Assembly: GCA_963971285.1 (NCBI GenBank)
Contig: OZ020244.1
Coordinates: forward strand, 17,174,001-17,238,000
Length of the DNA: 64,000 bases
DNA from: Astropecten irregularis
Taxonomy: Eukaryota; Echinodermata; Asteroidea; Paxillosida; Astropectinidae
Direction of reading: 5' to 3'
The notes under the pieces were generated by a model. It did not search any database and was not told the origin of the DNA. It worked only from the letters and a program-made list of their open reading frames with translations. Both the position numbers and the translations under genes were made by a program. Below are positions 35,001 to 42,377 of this stretch, piece by piece (the first letter of the stretch is position 1; each line of letters opens with the position of its first letter).

Positions 35001-35406
35001 AGTTTTTTGGGGTAGGGATGGTGATTTTGCAAACAACTGAAGGATTTTGGCCGTTGAGAACTTTTGACATGAATATTTTGCCAATGCATTTACAATGCAT
35101 TTATATGGCATTAGAATCTAGACTCATTGAAGTGCTCAATTTTATTATGAGGCAAAGCAAAGTACAACTTTTATGAATTTTATTCGGGATGATTTCCTTA
35201 ACTGTTCTTCTGTCACCATTACAGTCATCAGTCAGTGGGCCATCTTTGCCATCCGTAACCTCTGCGAGGGTAACGCCCAAAACCAAGGGGTCATTGGCGA
35301 GATGACCAACCAGGGCGTGGTCAACAATGACCAGCTGCGGGAGTACGGGTTCCAGGCCGAGTGCCGAGACGGCACGATGTATTACAGACCTACGAGGAAG
35401 AAGTGA
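10873..35406 (+). CDS. ATXN10: Ataxin-10 homologue, complete 9-exon gene
   Basis: Coding exons are 10873-11006, 14783-14986, 16065-16247, 17669-17848, 18287-18578, 22184-22292, 24291-24454, 34856-34919 and 35225-35406. Every junction is AG/GT and all phases agree, giving 1512 nt, 503 aa plus TGA; human ataxin-10 is 475 aa. Matches to the human protein as I remember it run along the whole length, for example CLRNSC near residue 106, LVRLIGNMC near 405 and WAIFAIRNL near 448. The last ~100 residues form the Ataxin-10 C-terminal domain. The family has armadillo-like helical repeats, is cytoplasmic, and is linked to cytokinesis and O-GlcNAc transferase; in humans an intronic ATTCT expansion causes SCA10. 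No ATTCT run is visible here. The start is the first ATG after an in-frame TAA at 10816. Exon 1 is the least certain part because a gap follows it. Confidence 0.93.
11010..11209. other. Assembly gap (200 N)
   Basis: Exactly 200 unknown bases, probably a gap of unspecified true length, starting three bases into ataxin-10 intron 1. Right after it, TTTCCTCCATGGGCT occurs twice 31 bp apart, suggesting a tandem repeat that may have caused the gap. Confidence 0.95.
11423..12185. repeat. Long inverted repeat (~205-bp arms) inside the piggyBac element
   Basis: The arms at 11423-11628 and 11981-12185 are about 90% identical in inverted orientation. They begin TTTCGGGGTGCCGTAACGCT and end near AAAAATTGACTTTCTG. 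No target duplication is visible. It may be a separate element nested in the piggyBac copy or a structural part of it. Confidence 0.75.
12425..12877 (-). pseudogene. Possible N-terminal remnant of piggyBac transposase
   Basis: A 150-codon open frame starts 163 bp inside the right end of the piggyBac-type element. It has an acidic serine/aspartate stretch (PDSDSDMESTSSEDPSDISS), then a basic glycine-arginine tail (GGRGGGRGG). Acidic N termini are common in piggyBac-family proteins, and the position next to the terminal repeat fits. No DDE catalytic core follows. The identification rests on context, not on sequence similarity that I can verify. Confidence 0.4.
13677..14049 (+). mobile_element. 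TTAA MITE family A, full copy
   Basis: TTAA ends are present. The right tip is disturbed (GTATGATACATGTGTACAACC) by a small insertion. It lies in ataxin-10 intron 1. Confidence 0.85.
14166..14476 (-). mobile_element. TTAA MITE family A
   Basis: Both TTAA ends and the centre GATCTTTTAAAAGATC are present, with about 50 bp missing in the right half after GATAAATACACCATTTCAGG. It ends 306 bp before ataxin-10 exon 2. Confidence 0.85.
14783..14986 (+). CDS. ATXN10: Ataxin-10 exon 2
   Basis: The acceptor is CCATCCAG and the donor is ATG/GTGAGT. The exon encodes STLPASALEKLCLILRDC and then the family motif CLRCLRNSC, which matches the human segment CFRCLRNAC. It covers roughly residues 46-112 of the predicted protein, the first armadillo-like helices. 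Confidence 0.9.
15222..15438. mobile_element. Possible small TTAA element with CCCTAACCC tips
   Basis: TTAACCCTAACCC at the left faces GGGTAAGGGTTAA at the right. The inside is rich in inverted TACCACA/TGTGGTA motifs. It is 217 bp, in ataxin-10 intron 2. Confidence 0.45.
15838..15907 (+). repeat. tRNA-like sequence (SINE head)
   Basis: An A-box-like TGGCTTAGTGGTATGGC and a B-box GGTTTCAAATCCC are spaced as in a tRNA, but the acceptor stem pairs poorly. It is probably a SINE head or tRNA relic. Confidence 0.5.
16065..16247 (+). CDS. ATXN10: Ataxin-10 exon 3
   Basis: The acceptor is TTCTGCAG and the donor is GCT/GTAAGT. The codons read EAGAVSSLQSLIQLV and then CLRCAVQLLVNLISGQPDLQ, aligning with the human segment around FRCGLQFLGNIAS. 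The exon covers residues ~114-173. A shadow reading frame exists in another phase, but only this one continues both neighbouring exons. Confidence 0.92.
16270..16480 (-). repeat. tRNA-derived SINE, copy 1
   Basis: Read on the minus strand, the tRNA-like core 16355-16422 contains GGCTGGATAGCTCAGTTGG (A box) and GGTTCAAATCC (B box). Conserved flanks are CAATTTTTCTCTGTTCAC and TAACCACAAGGAAAACTGAC. The same unit recurs at several places in the window. Confidence 0.75.
16493..16557 (+). repeat. tRNA-like SINE core, plus orientation
   Basis: The A box GCTCTGTTGGTAGAGC and the B box GGTTCGAATCC form a tRNA-like unit that faces copy 1 head to head, 70 bp away. Confidence 0.65.
16899..17262 (+). mobile_element. 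TTAA MITE family A, full copy
   Basis: Intact TTAA ends, tips and central GATCTTTTAAAAGATC, lying in ataxin-10 intron 3. Confidence 0.88.
17669..17848 (+). CDS. ATXN10: Ataxin-10 exon 4
   Basis: The acceptor lies after a 20-base T run (TTTTCAG at 17668). A second AG 12 bases further on would break the frame. The codons read LSVFQCGDTKASQYLCILV, parallel to human LSCLNHPDKKIVAYSSMIL. The donor is TTCAG/GTATGA. Confidence 0.9.
17889..18187 (+). repeat. Leu-tRNA-like SINE, near full length
   Basis: The head TGCTGTGGCCTAGCGGTCTG has an A box and a long variable region, with GGGTTTGAATCC as B box, suggesting a class II (leucine-like) tRNA origin. The body carries CCTTGGGCAAGACGCTTTGT, CTTCACCCAGGTGTAAATG and CTCCTCAGGGAGTTGAGATT. 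It fills about two thirds of intron 4. The 3' part recurs at 28493-28662. Confidence 0.75.
18287..18578 (+). CDS. ATXN10: Ataxin-10 exon 5
   Basis: The acceptor is CTCCTCTAG and the donor is CAAAAG/GTTAGA, a weaker donor. The exon encodes LMQTLIEVPEFIPSVFSHL and then a proline- and serine-rich stretch (DPPPSHPASA) that is probably a flexible loop, and ends in IEQQK. Part of the extra length relative to the human protein seems to lie in this exon and in exon 7. Confidence 0.9.
18762..18892 (-). repeat. tRNA-derived SINE fragment
   Basis: Contains the B-box complement GGATTTGAACCTGCGACCCC and the flank CAGTCAGTTTCCCTTAGTGG. The A box is lost. Confidence 0.65.
19308..19640 (+). mobile_element. 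TTAA MITE family A, diverged
   Basis: The left tip AAGGTACTATCATACTTAGG is preserved. The right tip is lost after TTGCCCATGAATC. The centre is altered (TTATTGATCAATAAA). Confidence 0.75.
19852..20223 (-). mobile_element. TTAA MITE family A, full copy
   Basis: Both TTAA ends are present. The left tip has a small duplication (ATCATAATCATACTTTGG), and the inner end TTTCGGTATGCTACCAAAGT marks the GGTAGCATACCGAAACAG variant. Confidence 0.85.
20791..21148 (+). mobile_element. TTAA MITE family A, full copy
   Basis: TTAA ends and the central palindrome are present. The left tip reads TTAAGGGTACAATCATACTT. It lies in ataxin-10 intron 5. Confidence 0.85.
21420..21500. repeat. Short tandem repeat, ~28-bp unit
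   Basis: Three imperfect units of GGGCAAAATTTGTATCCGCC type. Confidence 0.6.
21635..22119. mobile_element. hAT-type MITE with perfect 8-bp target duplication
   Basis: CTCATTGC is duplicated at 21627-21634 and 22120-22127. The tips are CAGAGTTGCTGACTCGAGTC at the left and TACTGCCACCTCTG at the right. The inside is dominated by GACTTGCGACTTGACTTGG-type repeats. It is 485 bp, non-coding, in ataxin-10 intron 5, 64 bp before exon 6. Confidence 0.82.
22184..22292 (+). CDS. ATXN10: Ataxin-10 exon 6
   Basis: The acceptor is TTTAATATCAG and the donor is CTTG/GTATGT. It encodes KPLLVMRLLGILCVASSHSR and ends LLECSLG, aligning with human IRLLDVLCEM and LLERVIDLL. The phase goes from 0 to 1. Confidence 0.88.
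22424..22562 (-). repeat. tRNA-derived SINE, copy in intron 6
   Basis: Has the flank GTGAACAAAGAAGAATTGAC, a degenerate B box and the far flank CCCTATGTTGGTGGTGTCCC with CAATTATCTTTGTTCGTTTG. Confidence 0.7.
22876..23126. mobile_element. GGGGCCAATTTCATAGAGCT foldback repeat, copy 1
   Basis: Inverted ends GGGCCAGTTTCATAGAGCTG and CAGCTCTATGAAATTGGCCC, with AAGCACAAAATTTGCTTA inside each arm. Four copies occur in the window. Confidence 0.75.
23785..24072 (-). mobile_element. TTAA MITE subfamily B, 5'-truncated
   Basis: The right end is CCAATCCTGTACTGTACCTTTAA. The centre ATCTCACCCCGAGATCAAAA replaces the GATCTTTTAAAAGATC of family A. The shared block GATAAATACAGCATTTCAGG shows kinship. Confidence 0.75.
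24291..24454 (+). CDS. ATXN10: Ataxin-10 exon 7
   Basis: The acceptor is TTCCTCAG and the donor is ATAAG/GTAAAA. It starts with LLDRANNAGKRSDNSF, a polar linker, and then enters the conserved C-terminal domain with GFKRDLVRLIGNMCHDHTTN. The human equivalent reads GFKSHLIRLIGNLCYKNK. Confidence 0.94.
24557..24924 (+). mobile_element. TTAA MITE family A, full copy
   Basis: Both TTAA ends are present. It begins 102 bp after the ataxin-10 exon 7 donor. Confidence 0.88.
25286..25534. mobile_element. GGGGCCAATTTCATAGAGCT foldback repeat, copy 2
   Basis: Ends GGGGCCAATTTCACATAGCT and CTTAGAAATTGGCCCC, with CTTAAGCACAAA-type inner repeats. Confidence 0.7.
26347..26498. mobile_element. GTCGATTTCACCAAACT palindromic repeat, copy 2
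   Basis: Ends GGGGTCGATTTCACCAAACT and GGGCTTCGTGAAATCAACCCC. Confidence 0.7.
27000..27152 (-). mobile_element. TTAA MITE family A, truncated left half
   Basis: Starts TTAAAGGTACATGTAATATC and runs to AAAACGGTGAAAAACAG, where similarity stops before the centre. Confidence 0.8.
27211..27589. mobile_element. MITE with GCCCTGTCC inverted tips
   Basis: AAGCCCTGTCCACACAGAAC at the left faces GTCCTGTGCGGACAGGGCTT at the right, with two mismatches. TTAA precedes the left end, and the right flank is TTTA, a possible decayed TTAA. It is non-coding. Confidence 0.65.
28493..28662 (+). repeat. 3' part of the Leu-tRNA-like SINE with (ATT)n tail
   Basis: CTGTATACTCCCCGGGGAGT and GAGATGGTTTCAGGAAAGT match the SINE body at 18095-18140. 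It ends in (ATT)n at 28633-28660. Confidence 0.7.
28801..28950 (+). repeat. tRNA-derived SINE, plus orientation
   Basis: The core GCCCAGTTTGCTCAGTTGGT (A box) and CGGTTCGAATCCCGC (B box) lie between ACCACAAGGGAAACTGACTG and GTCAATTTTGCTTTGTTCAC. The order of the flanks differs from the minus-strand copies, so the ACCACAAGGG block may be an inverted terminal motif. Confidence 0.7.
29185..29264. repeat. Perfect 35-bp inverted repeat with histone-type stem-loop in each arm
   Basis: The arms at 29185-29219 and 29230-29264 are exact reverse complements around a 10-base loop. Each arm contains GGTTCTTTTCAGAACC, a 6-bp stem and TTTC loop followed by ACCACA. This fits the consensus of the histone mRNA 3' stem-loop. 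No histone coding sequence is adjacent. Confidence 0.85.
30470..30843 (-). mobile_element. TTAA MITE family A, full copy (first of a back-to-back pair)
   Basis: Ends at TTAA 30840-30843, which also begins the next copy. Confidence 0.88.
30840..31175 (+). mobile_element. TTAA MITE family A (second of a back-to-back pair)
   Basis: Starts at the shared TTAA with AAGGTATTATCATACTTTGG. It carries the GGTGGCATACTGAAACAG variant and a reduced centre, and ends AATTACCTTTAA. Confidence 0.82.
31176..34200. other. Intron 7 sequence without recognised elements; (GGCTCC)n microsatellite
   Basis: Non-coding. A GGCTCC hexamer run lies at 32450-32486. Open frames at 32139, 33287, 33517 and 33782 carry no recognisable domain. 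Confidence 0.5.
34240..34385 (-). repeat. tRNA-derived SINE (first of a pair)
   Basis: Read on the minus strand: AGCTAGATAGCTCAGTTGGT and GGTTCAAATCCTGC. It is followed 30 bp later by another copy in the same orientation. Confidence 0.75.
34418..34540 (-). repeat. tRNA-derived SINE (second of a pair)
   Basis: Read on the minus strand: GGGCTGGATAGCTCAGTTGG and a B box weakened to CAGGTTCGATCC. Flanked by CAATTCACTGGAGTGGG. Confidence 0.75.
34618..34760. mobile_element. GTCGATTTCACCAAACT palindromic repeat, copy 3
   Basis: Inverted relative to copy 2. It ends CGATGAGTTTGGTGAAATTG just 95 bp before ataxin-10 exon 8. Confidence 0.7.
34856..34919 (+). CDS. ATXN10: Ataxin-10 exon 8
   Basis: This 64-base exon follows a 10.4 kb intron. 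The acceptor is GACTCTGCAG after a TTTCTTTCTC pyrimidine tract, and the donor is CAT/GTATCC. It encodes VRELHGIPLILEHCRMDDSN, nearly the same as human VNELDGIPLILDNCNLDDSN. Confidence 0.95.
35225..35406 (+). CDS. ATXN10: Ataxin-10 exon 9 (stop codon)
   Basis: The acceptor is CCATTACAG. It encodes FISQWAIFAIRNLCEGNAQN and ends in YYRPTRKK before TGA at 35404. It completes the Ataxin-10 C-terminal domain. The 3' UTR runs into 35407 onward; I did not find a convincing AATAAA near the stop. Confidence 0.95.
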
Positions 35407-35892
35407 AGCATTGGAAGCAGTGACCGTTGTGGAAGCTGACCCTTCTCATGCCACTTCCTCCGTTGCCCAGACTCTGAGACATTCTGACCTCTCAAGCATC
35501 CCCGGACCTGCATCCATCAGCCCCTTACCCGGGAATTTCATCTCTAACGCTCCATGACCATGCTTGGATGGGCCAGAATCGATGCAGTTGACCCTCCTGC
35601 GAGTTAACGTATCTGCAAAAAGTGAATACTAAGCTCTGTACTTTGAAGTGAATTTGTTATTTGTAAAGCTTGACTGCTCGAGTGGCACAGGGTGAGCTTT
35701 TAGGGTTGGACAAAATATTATGCGCTGCTATGAGGTTGCGTGGTTAAAGCTCACCTGGGCAAACCTGTGTGAGTTTCTGACGATATATTGATTGTAAATG
35801 CATCCGTTGTGGCAAGCATTTTGATATGAATTATTATTATTATGAATTTTTATCCAAAAAAGAACCATCTATATTTTGGACCAAATTTGCAC

Positions 35893-35996
35893 ATGACTGA
35901 CTAGTCTGGTTCCCAGACCCAAGAATCTCCCGACTATTGTCTGTCAAATCTAGGATTTTTAATAAGACTCGTCAGGGAACCAGACTAATGACTGAC
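35893..35996. mobile_element. 86-bp foldback element with 9-bp target duplication
   Basis: Element 35902-35987 has tips TAGTCTGGTTCCCAGAC and GTCAGGGAACCAGACTA (one mismatch in 17). ATGACTGAC flanks both sides (35893-35901, 35988-35996). It lies about 0.5 kb after the ataxin-10 stop, probably in the 3' UTR or just beyond. Nine-base duplications fit Mutator-like elements. Confidence 0.75.
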
Positions 35997-36334
35997 TGAA
36001 GGGGGTATGTGAGATAAAGTATAGTGGGGAATCCCACAATCTTTTACACCACATGACCCAAAGACATATTCTCCTATTCTCAGTTTGTGGCTTCTTATTC
36101 AAGCCACGCCTCCCCTGTTATTTTGCTCAGTCTCCTCCCCCTCATCCCAACTCAATTATTGTTGCACAAAAATGCACAGTTTGAATCCCTATTAGAACAT
36201 GTGTAATATAATTCATTTTAAAGGGAAAAGTGTAATTAAAGTGAAACAAAAACTTAATTGGAAAATTCTCTTTCGTTATTGATTTGTAATTGAAATCTTG
36301 GTAATCAAAGCCATCCTTGGCAGTTTGTGTTTTT

Positions 36335-36410
36335 TGCTTGGAGTTAGGAGCCTGGGCCTGATGCGTTTCGATCGTAGCAGGATCTTTCTCAAAGGCTATT
36401 GACAAGATGG
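36335..36410 (-). repeat. Single dispersed monomer related to the 54-kb minisatellite
   Basis: On the minus strand it reads TTTGAGAAAGATCCTGCTAC and then CTCCTAACTCCAAGCAAA, the same order as the 67-bp unit at 53955-54632, with a few base changes and a small insertion. Confidence 0.75.
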
Positions 36411-36659
36411 CAAGAACATGCAAGAAAAGAATACACACACGCATGGTTTTTGTTTTAAATTTTTTAGCTGTTTCGCATGCAGCGAGACAGCTTTTGTTTT
36501 TCTTATTTTTTTTTTCTTTTTACCTTTTTTTTTTTTTTTTTTTTTTTCTTTTTCCACTTTTTCCCCATAGACATAACACAGGGGTTTTCTAAGAGCCACT
36601 TCTACCATTATGCCAATTCCAATCAACTTCATACTTGGCACGTAGTTAGACCAACACCC

Positions 36660-37325
36660 CGAATAGTGTCCCGCGTATGTACGTCATCGTGACGTCATCA
36701 CGTGCACAATTACGTCATCATAAAAGTGCAAATTTTAGGGCTCTTTATCTCCGGAACGACAATTCCGATGCAGCTCAAACTTGGTATGTAAGTATATGGG
36801 GACGTGTTATAGACAAAAATTGCAGTCACGTGTCGATGACGTCATCATGTGATTTTATACGAATTATTCAATTTTTGGACCTTTTCTTTATATCTCATGA
36901 ACGACAAATCGTATTTTCGTAATTCTTTCGGCAATATGTTTGTTAGGCTATAGGCACATGCCACAAAATACCAAAAAGGTGTGACGTCATGATGACGTCA
37001 TCAAAAAGCCGATTTTCCGATTCACATATAAGGGAATATCCGATGGTGATGAAACTTGGTGGGTAGGTAGGGAATGGTACTAGTATCCAAAATGTGAAGT
37101 GACGTCACGATGACGTCATCGGCTGATTTTTTATTGATTTTTGAATAATTAATGTTGCCATTTTTTTCACAGAAACACATATAAGCGAATATCCGATCGT
37201 GATGAAACTTGGTGGGTAGGTAGGAAATGCTATTACTATCCCAAATGTGAGGTAACGTCACGATGACGCCATCGACTGATGTTTTATTGATTTTTTTGAA
37301 TAATTAATTTTGCCATTTAGAGTCA
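36660..37325. repeat. CRE-rich repeat block with a ~170-bp tandem duplication
   Basis: GACGTCA or near matches occur at least eight times (around 36690, 36712, 36838, 36982, 36993, 37101, 37111 and 37256), often paired as GTGACGTCACGATGACGTCA. The units at about 37025-37185 and 37185-37320 share CGTGATGAAACTTGGTGGGT and TTATTGATTTTTGAATAATTAA-like blocks. Confidence 0.75.
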
Positions 37326-38843
37326 AACATAACACAAAACACGGTCTTTGGAACTTTTTTGGACCGCTGATATGGCTATCTATAGTAGTGGGCCAATTGT
37401 GTACACGTGAACGGAGCACGACATAGCTGTTTCCACCGACAATAAGCACAACCATACATACTACGCGCGCTGGTTTATAATAGCTCTCTGCCATTTCTGT
37501 GTTTCTCATGGGCATGTGTATGTACACGAATCTGTATACGAGTATTGATGGACGAGTGACGACGCTCCTGATAGTTGTTTACGACAATTAAAACACCGCT
37601 ATTTCTCTGTACTGGGCCAATTGCGTTCATGTTTGTTTTTCATATTATTTATAAAACATACGCGAAACAGCTCAGTGTTTGTCAACAAACACAGGTCTAG
37701 TTTTGATTGTTTTTATTATCCATCAACTCATAATTTGAACAATTTCTACTGTGAATGATTTATTATTGTTCGAAATGTGATCGTCCTCATGGATCTCGCG
37801 ATACGGACATCAGAGCTGTCATAGCGATACCCCGGCAGTTAGCGTGTGGAGCGTTGTAACAGCCCCCGTTACTACTCCCATCTCCAGCATCTTCATTGCA
37901 TCATCACAGCTCAGGAATCAACAATCGAGCATCCCCCCTTGCCACATTCTCGTGACATTTTAATGTGACAACAAGGTTAAACACCGACAAGGCACGTCAA
38001 GACCCGAGCTACACACCGCGGGGGAATTGTTTGTCATCTCCCCCAGCAAATTATAGGCCTACCGTATAGTAGAGAGAAAGGTCCTTCATCTTATTTGGAT
38101 TGTCTAAAGAAACAAACTAGAAGGCACATCTCATGTAGCTATGAGAGCGTTGTGAGCCTGTCTGGTCTAGAGATGACGTGACTTGATCGTCTCTTGCCTG
38201 CCGTTGCAGCTTCTCCTCGCCCGCACGGTAGCTAGTACAAACCCTTCAACAGTTACTGTAGCTGTTTCCAGCCTACAAGCCGAGCAGCACGGTCAGAGGT
38301 ATGGTATTGACGCAGGGGTGAATCTAATGAGTCCAGACATGCCTTCAAAGGACAGAAATTGGGCCGTGAGAACGAAAAAAAAAAAAAGAACGAAGGATTT
38401 TTTTTTTATTTGGCCAAATGCAATAAGGCAGAAATTGAATTAATGTTCCCCGGTATATACGCGGTAGGGATGCGCAGCCGCAACCCAGCAAGATCGAGAT
38501 GGAAGGTTTTTTTTTCTTCGGTTTTGTTGGAAGTTGCATTCCTAGCTGCGTGGGTTCACTCGCACTTAACCTGAAAGATTCTGTGTCATTCTTATTGCAG
38601 AGGGTTTTTATTGTTGTCTATAGGTGAAGGGCTGACGGTCTACGCACGTTTCCTTGACAGTTCGTGTGTGGCCGTGCCCAGCTAGGGACCGTTTGCACGT
38701 CAACAGATTACCAGTACGCTAGAAAGGACATGGTGGACTGTTCTTATATACTTGTATACTCATCTTAGTTTGGGAAAAGGTTGACGATGAATGTGTTGTA
38801 TGCTCATACTGAACCAGACGCGATTTTAAATAATTATGTCCTT

Positions 38844-39174
38844 TTAAAGGTAGTAATCATACATCAAAGAAATACAGATCCATAGGCAAAAATACCAAGA
38901 CGGATATAATAACAGTCATCTGTGAAAATTTCAGTGCCATACGTTGCCCACTTTTTGAGAAAACAGTGAAAACCAGCCACAGTATTTCTTAAGGCTTTTC
39001 TCTTTTAAAAGATCAAAAAGATTTTCGGTCGTTGTTTTACTAATTTCTAGATAAATACCGTCATTTCAGGCGGAAACATTTTAACGGTATGTTTCTACCT
39101 CCGCCATCTTCATATCCTGTAAGTTATACGTAAATCTGTGAACATTTCTGTTTTGGTTTCTTAAAAACCTTTAA
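38844..39174 (-). mobile_element. TTAA MITE family A, damaged right tip
   Basis: The left tip AAGGTAGTAATCATACATCA and the centre TCTTTTAAAAGATC are present. The right tip lacks CCAAAGTATGATACT but keeps CCTTTAATTAA. Confidence 0.82.
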
Positions 39175-39448
39175 TTAAGGCAGTGTTTATTTTGCCAGCA
39201 CTGGCAGGCCCCTATTCCTCATGCAATCGCTATTTTTGACGTTCCTTTAGGCCTTACTATTATTGGCCAATGTTCATTATGTCATGGCTGCAGGAAAGTA
39301 CCTCCAGCAAAGCAGAAAATAACATTTAGAAGAAAAAGGCCAGTACGACGTATTGACAATTGGCCAATCCGAATACTGATGCCGGTGCTTGCAAAAAAAA
39401 AAGGGTGTTTCCTTTAGTTAAACTAGTTTATTAGTACATGTAATTGAA

Positions 39449-39560
39449 AAGTGAACAAAAATATTGACTGGAGTTGGATTAGAACCAGCGACCTTCCGAA
39501 TACCGTACCGGCACTCTTACCAACTGAGCTATCCAGCCCTATGTTGGTGGTCTCCAATAC
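39449..39560 (-). repeat. tRNA-derived SINE
   Basis: Read on the minus strand: GGGCTGGATAGCTCAGTTGG, with a weakened B box, between GTGAACAAAAATATTGACTG and CCCTATGTTGGTGGTCTCC. Confidence 0.72.
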
Positions 39561-39951
39561 CTTCTAAGTGATACCTAGCCAAGAAGTTTATTCCAAGCCA
39601 GAATTAAAGTGAATGTACTGAAATGATTGTTCTTTCATTGATACAAGATCTTCCATCTGCTCGGGACAAAATTGCTTATTGCCTTATGTTGTGCTTTTGT
39701 AATTCGAGTATAATACTGCGAATCATTCACTTACTTTCCTTCTAGGGCACACTTTCTAATATCACCGAGTACGTAGTCCTCAAGTGACCGTGCAGATCAA
39801 TGGTAAGGGCATGGAACCTCGTATACATCTCGCCAACGCGGCCGCCTCAAATGATTGTCATCCATCTTAATTTCCTCAAATTTTCTGTCGAACCATTCAG
39901 TGGGCAGGTATATTTTGACGAATAGGCTATGTACATTGTCATTAAAGGTAT

Positions 39952-40305
39952 AATACATAATTGGTAAAGGTCACAGAACAGCACTCACACTTTGTCTAAT
40001 CCAGTATGTATATGAAATGAAAAACTTGTGAATAATTTGAGCTCATTCGGACATCTGAGTCCCGAGAAAATATCGAAAAACGAAACTCAATATTTCTTAT
40101 AAAACATAAAGAATGGTTTTGATCTTACCCCGAGATCAAAACTGTTTTCGGTCTTTGTTTCACTTATTTCTGGATAAATACACCATTTCAGGCGGACATA
40201 TTTTAACAGTATGTTTCTACCAGCACCATCTTCATACCCTGAAAGTATGTAAATCTGTGAAATTTCTGTTTGGGTCTGTTACCAATCCTGTACTGCTGCC
40301 TTTAC
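39952..40305 (-). mobile_element. TTAA MITE subfamily B
   Basis: Tips TTAAAGGTATAATACATAAT and CCAATCCTGTACTGCTGCCTTT, with the centre GATCTTACCCCGAGATCAAA. It shares GATAAATACACCATTTCAGG with family A. Confidence 0.82.
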
Positions 40306-41135
40306 TTTAAACAAACCTTTTTATTGATGGTTTCTAAAAGTGGAAATTATAATGTTCTTGCTTATTGTGCTGGCTAGCATGAGCCAGTTCGTGATATCAC
40401 CCCACACTGCACTTTTTTCTGTCGAAATTTAGGCTAAAAAAATACCTTAACCGACCCCTCCTATACCTAGGCACGGCATAGCTAGCACGGCGCGGTCCTG
40501 CTTCCAACAAAAATCATAAACCTCCCTTAAATCATGGGGGTTAATAAATCCCCCTTTGTTACATCTTGTTTGTATTGCATCGGACCAGGAATGGCGTCCT
40601 TTGAGCATTTTTGCAATGATTGACAGCTTAACCCCCTTTTCAAGCTCCCCAGTACCTATCAGGGGATCTACTGCTCCCCCACCCCCCTCCAGTCATCAGC
40701 GCACACCACCCGCCCCAAGTCATGTTCCGATCCCCCTCTGTCTTCTAATATTGATTGATCGGCTTCAACTCACATCACCGTCACTTGCTCCCAATTTTAT
40801 TATATTTCAGGAAACGCCTTGAGAGAATTCCTGACATTTATTATGGATTTCGTTCAGGCTCCCCCTCTCCCTCTTATTCTTATAACAATGCCTTTTTTTT
40901 TTTTTTTCGTCATGTCTGATTATTCTCTGTTCGAGTATCAGAGCCAACAGATCTTGACGTGCGATCTTGATCTGGAAGTTGTCAATCTAGTCTTCCTGTA
41001 CTATTTTGCTGTTTAAAGGTAATATGTTTTCCCGATCATTTTTCGACAAATGAGCGGACAGTATTTAAACACTGCGTCATTCCATTTCACGTGAAACTGC
41101 AAGACTGAAAATAGTCAAACGATTTCACTTCATGT

Positions 41136-41456
41136 TTAAAGGTAATATCATACTTTGGTTTTTATCGAAGAAATGCAGATTCATGGGCATAAATATCAAG
41201 ATGGATACAGTAATAGTCATCTGTGAAAATGCCAGTCCCATACGTTGCCCACAGTATTTCTTAAATCTGTTCTCTTTTATCTTTGACCTTTTAAAAGATC
41301 CAAAAATTCGGTCGTTGTTATACTTATTTCTGGATAAATACACCATTTCAAGCGGAGAGATGTAACGGTATGTTTCTACCAGCACCATCTTCATACCCTG
41401 TTAAAAGTTATAGGTAACTGTTTCGTACGGTCACCAAAGTATGATAGTACCTTTAA
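41136..41456 (-). mobile_element. TTAA MITE family A
   Basis: TTAA at both ends. A deletion removes the CTTTTTGAGAAAACAGTG block in the left half, and part of the right half is shortened. Confidence 0.85.
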
Positions 41457-42002
41457 CCAAGAAGGAAACAAGAAATAAGTCGAGACACACAGAGAAATTA
41501 CAAAGATGTTATATATATATATGTAAATATATAATAATTTATTTACAAGTAGCGCTGTTTCTTTTTTTTTCTTTTTTTACTATTTTGTTTTCTTGACACA
41601 ATTCTTTGCATTGTAATAATTGATTTACCCAATGTTGTATTCTTACATTGTACAAAAACCCACTCATTACTCATGTTTAGTCACACGTTTTCAGAATGAA
41701 CAGGCCCTATAACGAACCCATTTTACCCAGTTAGCACGGCTTGGTTGTCTTGAGACCAGTCCCATTGGGGCTGCGATTGATTATACATAGCCGCTTAGCA
41801 GAAAACAACTGTTCGGCACACTTTTGTGCTAAGCAGACAGCAGTCTGGACATCCAGTACAATAATGCAGTAATGACCCACAGTCCGTGCTTGCTGTCCAT
41901 GGTAAGCATGATGTTTGCTGCTGACTAGCAAAATGTGTTTAAATGTTTTAGCAAAACCTACTTTTGATCTAAGCAAATTGACAAGGAAAAACTTGCAGAA
42001 AA

Positions 42003-42377
42003 GCTAAAAGGTACAGTACAGGATTGGTAACATATACCCAAACAGAAATGTTCACAGATCTGCTTATAACTTTCAGGGTATAATGAAGATGGTGCTGGTA
42101 GAAAACATACCGTTAAAATAGTTCCATCTGAAATGGTGTATTTATCCAGAAAGAGTACAGCCAAATACCGAAAACGGTTTTGATCTCGGGGTGAGATCAA
42201 CTTGAACTCCTGTGAATAGATTTGATAACACCGTGAGTGATGTTTTTCACTGTTTTCGTTTCCGATTCAGCTATGAGCTGAAAATTTCACAGATTTGGTT
42301 TTATTCCATGACAATTCAAATTATGAACAGTCTGCAGCTGTTCTGTCACCTTTACCAATCCTGTATTGTGCCTTTAA
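42003..42377 (+). mobile_element. TTAA MITE subfamily B
   Basis: Begins AAAAGGTACAGTACAGGATT and ends CCAATCCTGTATTGTGCCTTTAA. The centre TTTTGATCTCGGGGTGAGAT is the inverse of the copies at 23.9 and 40.1 kb. Confidence 0.82.
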
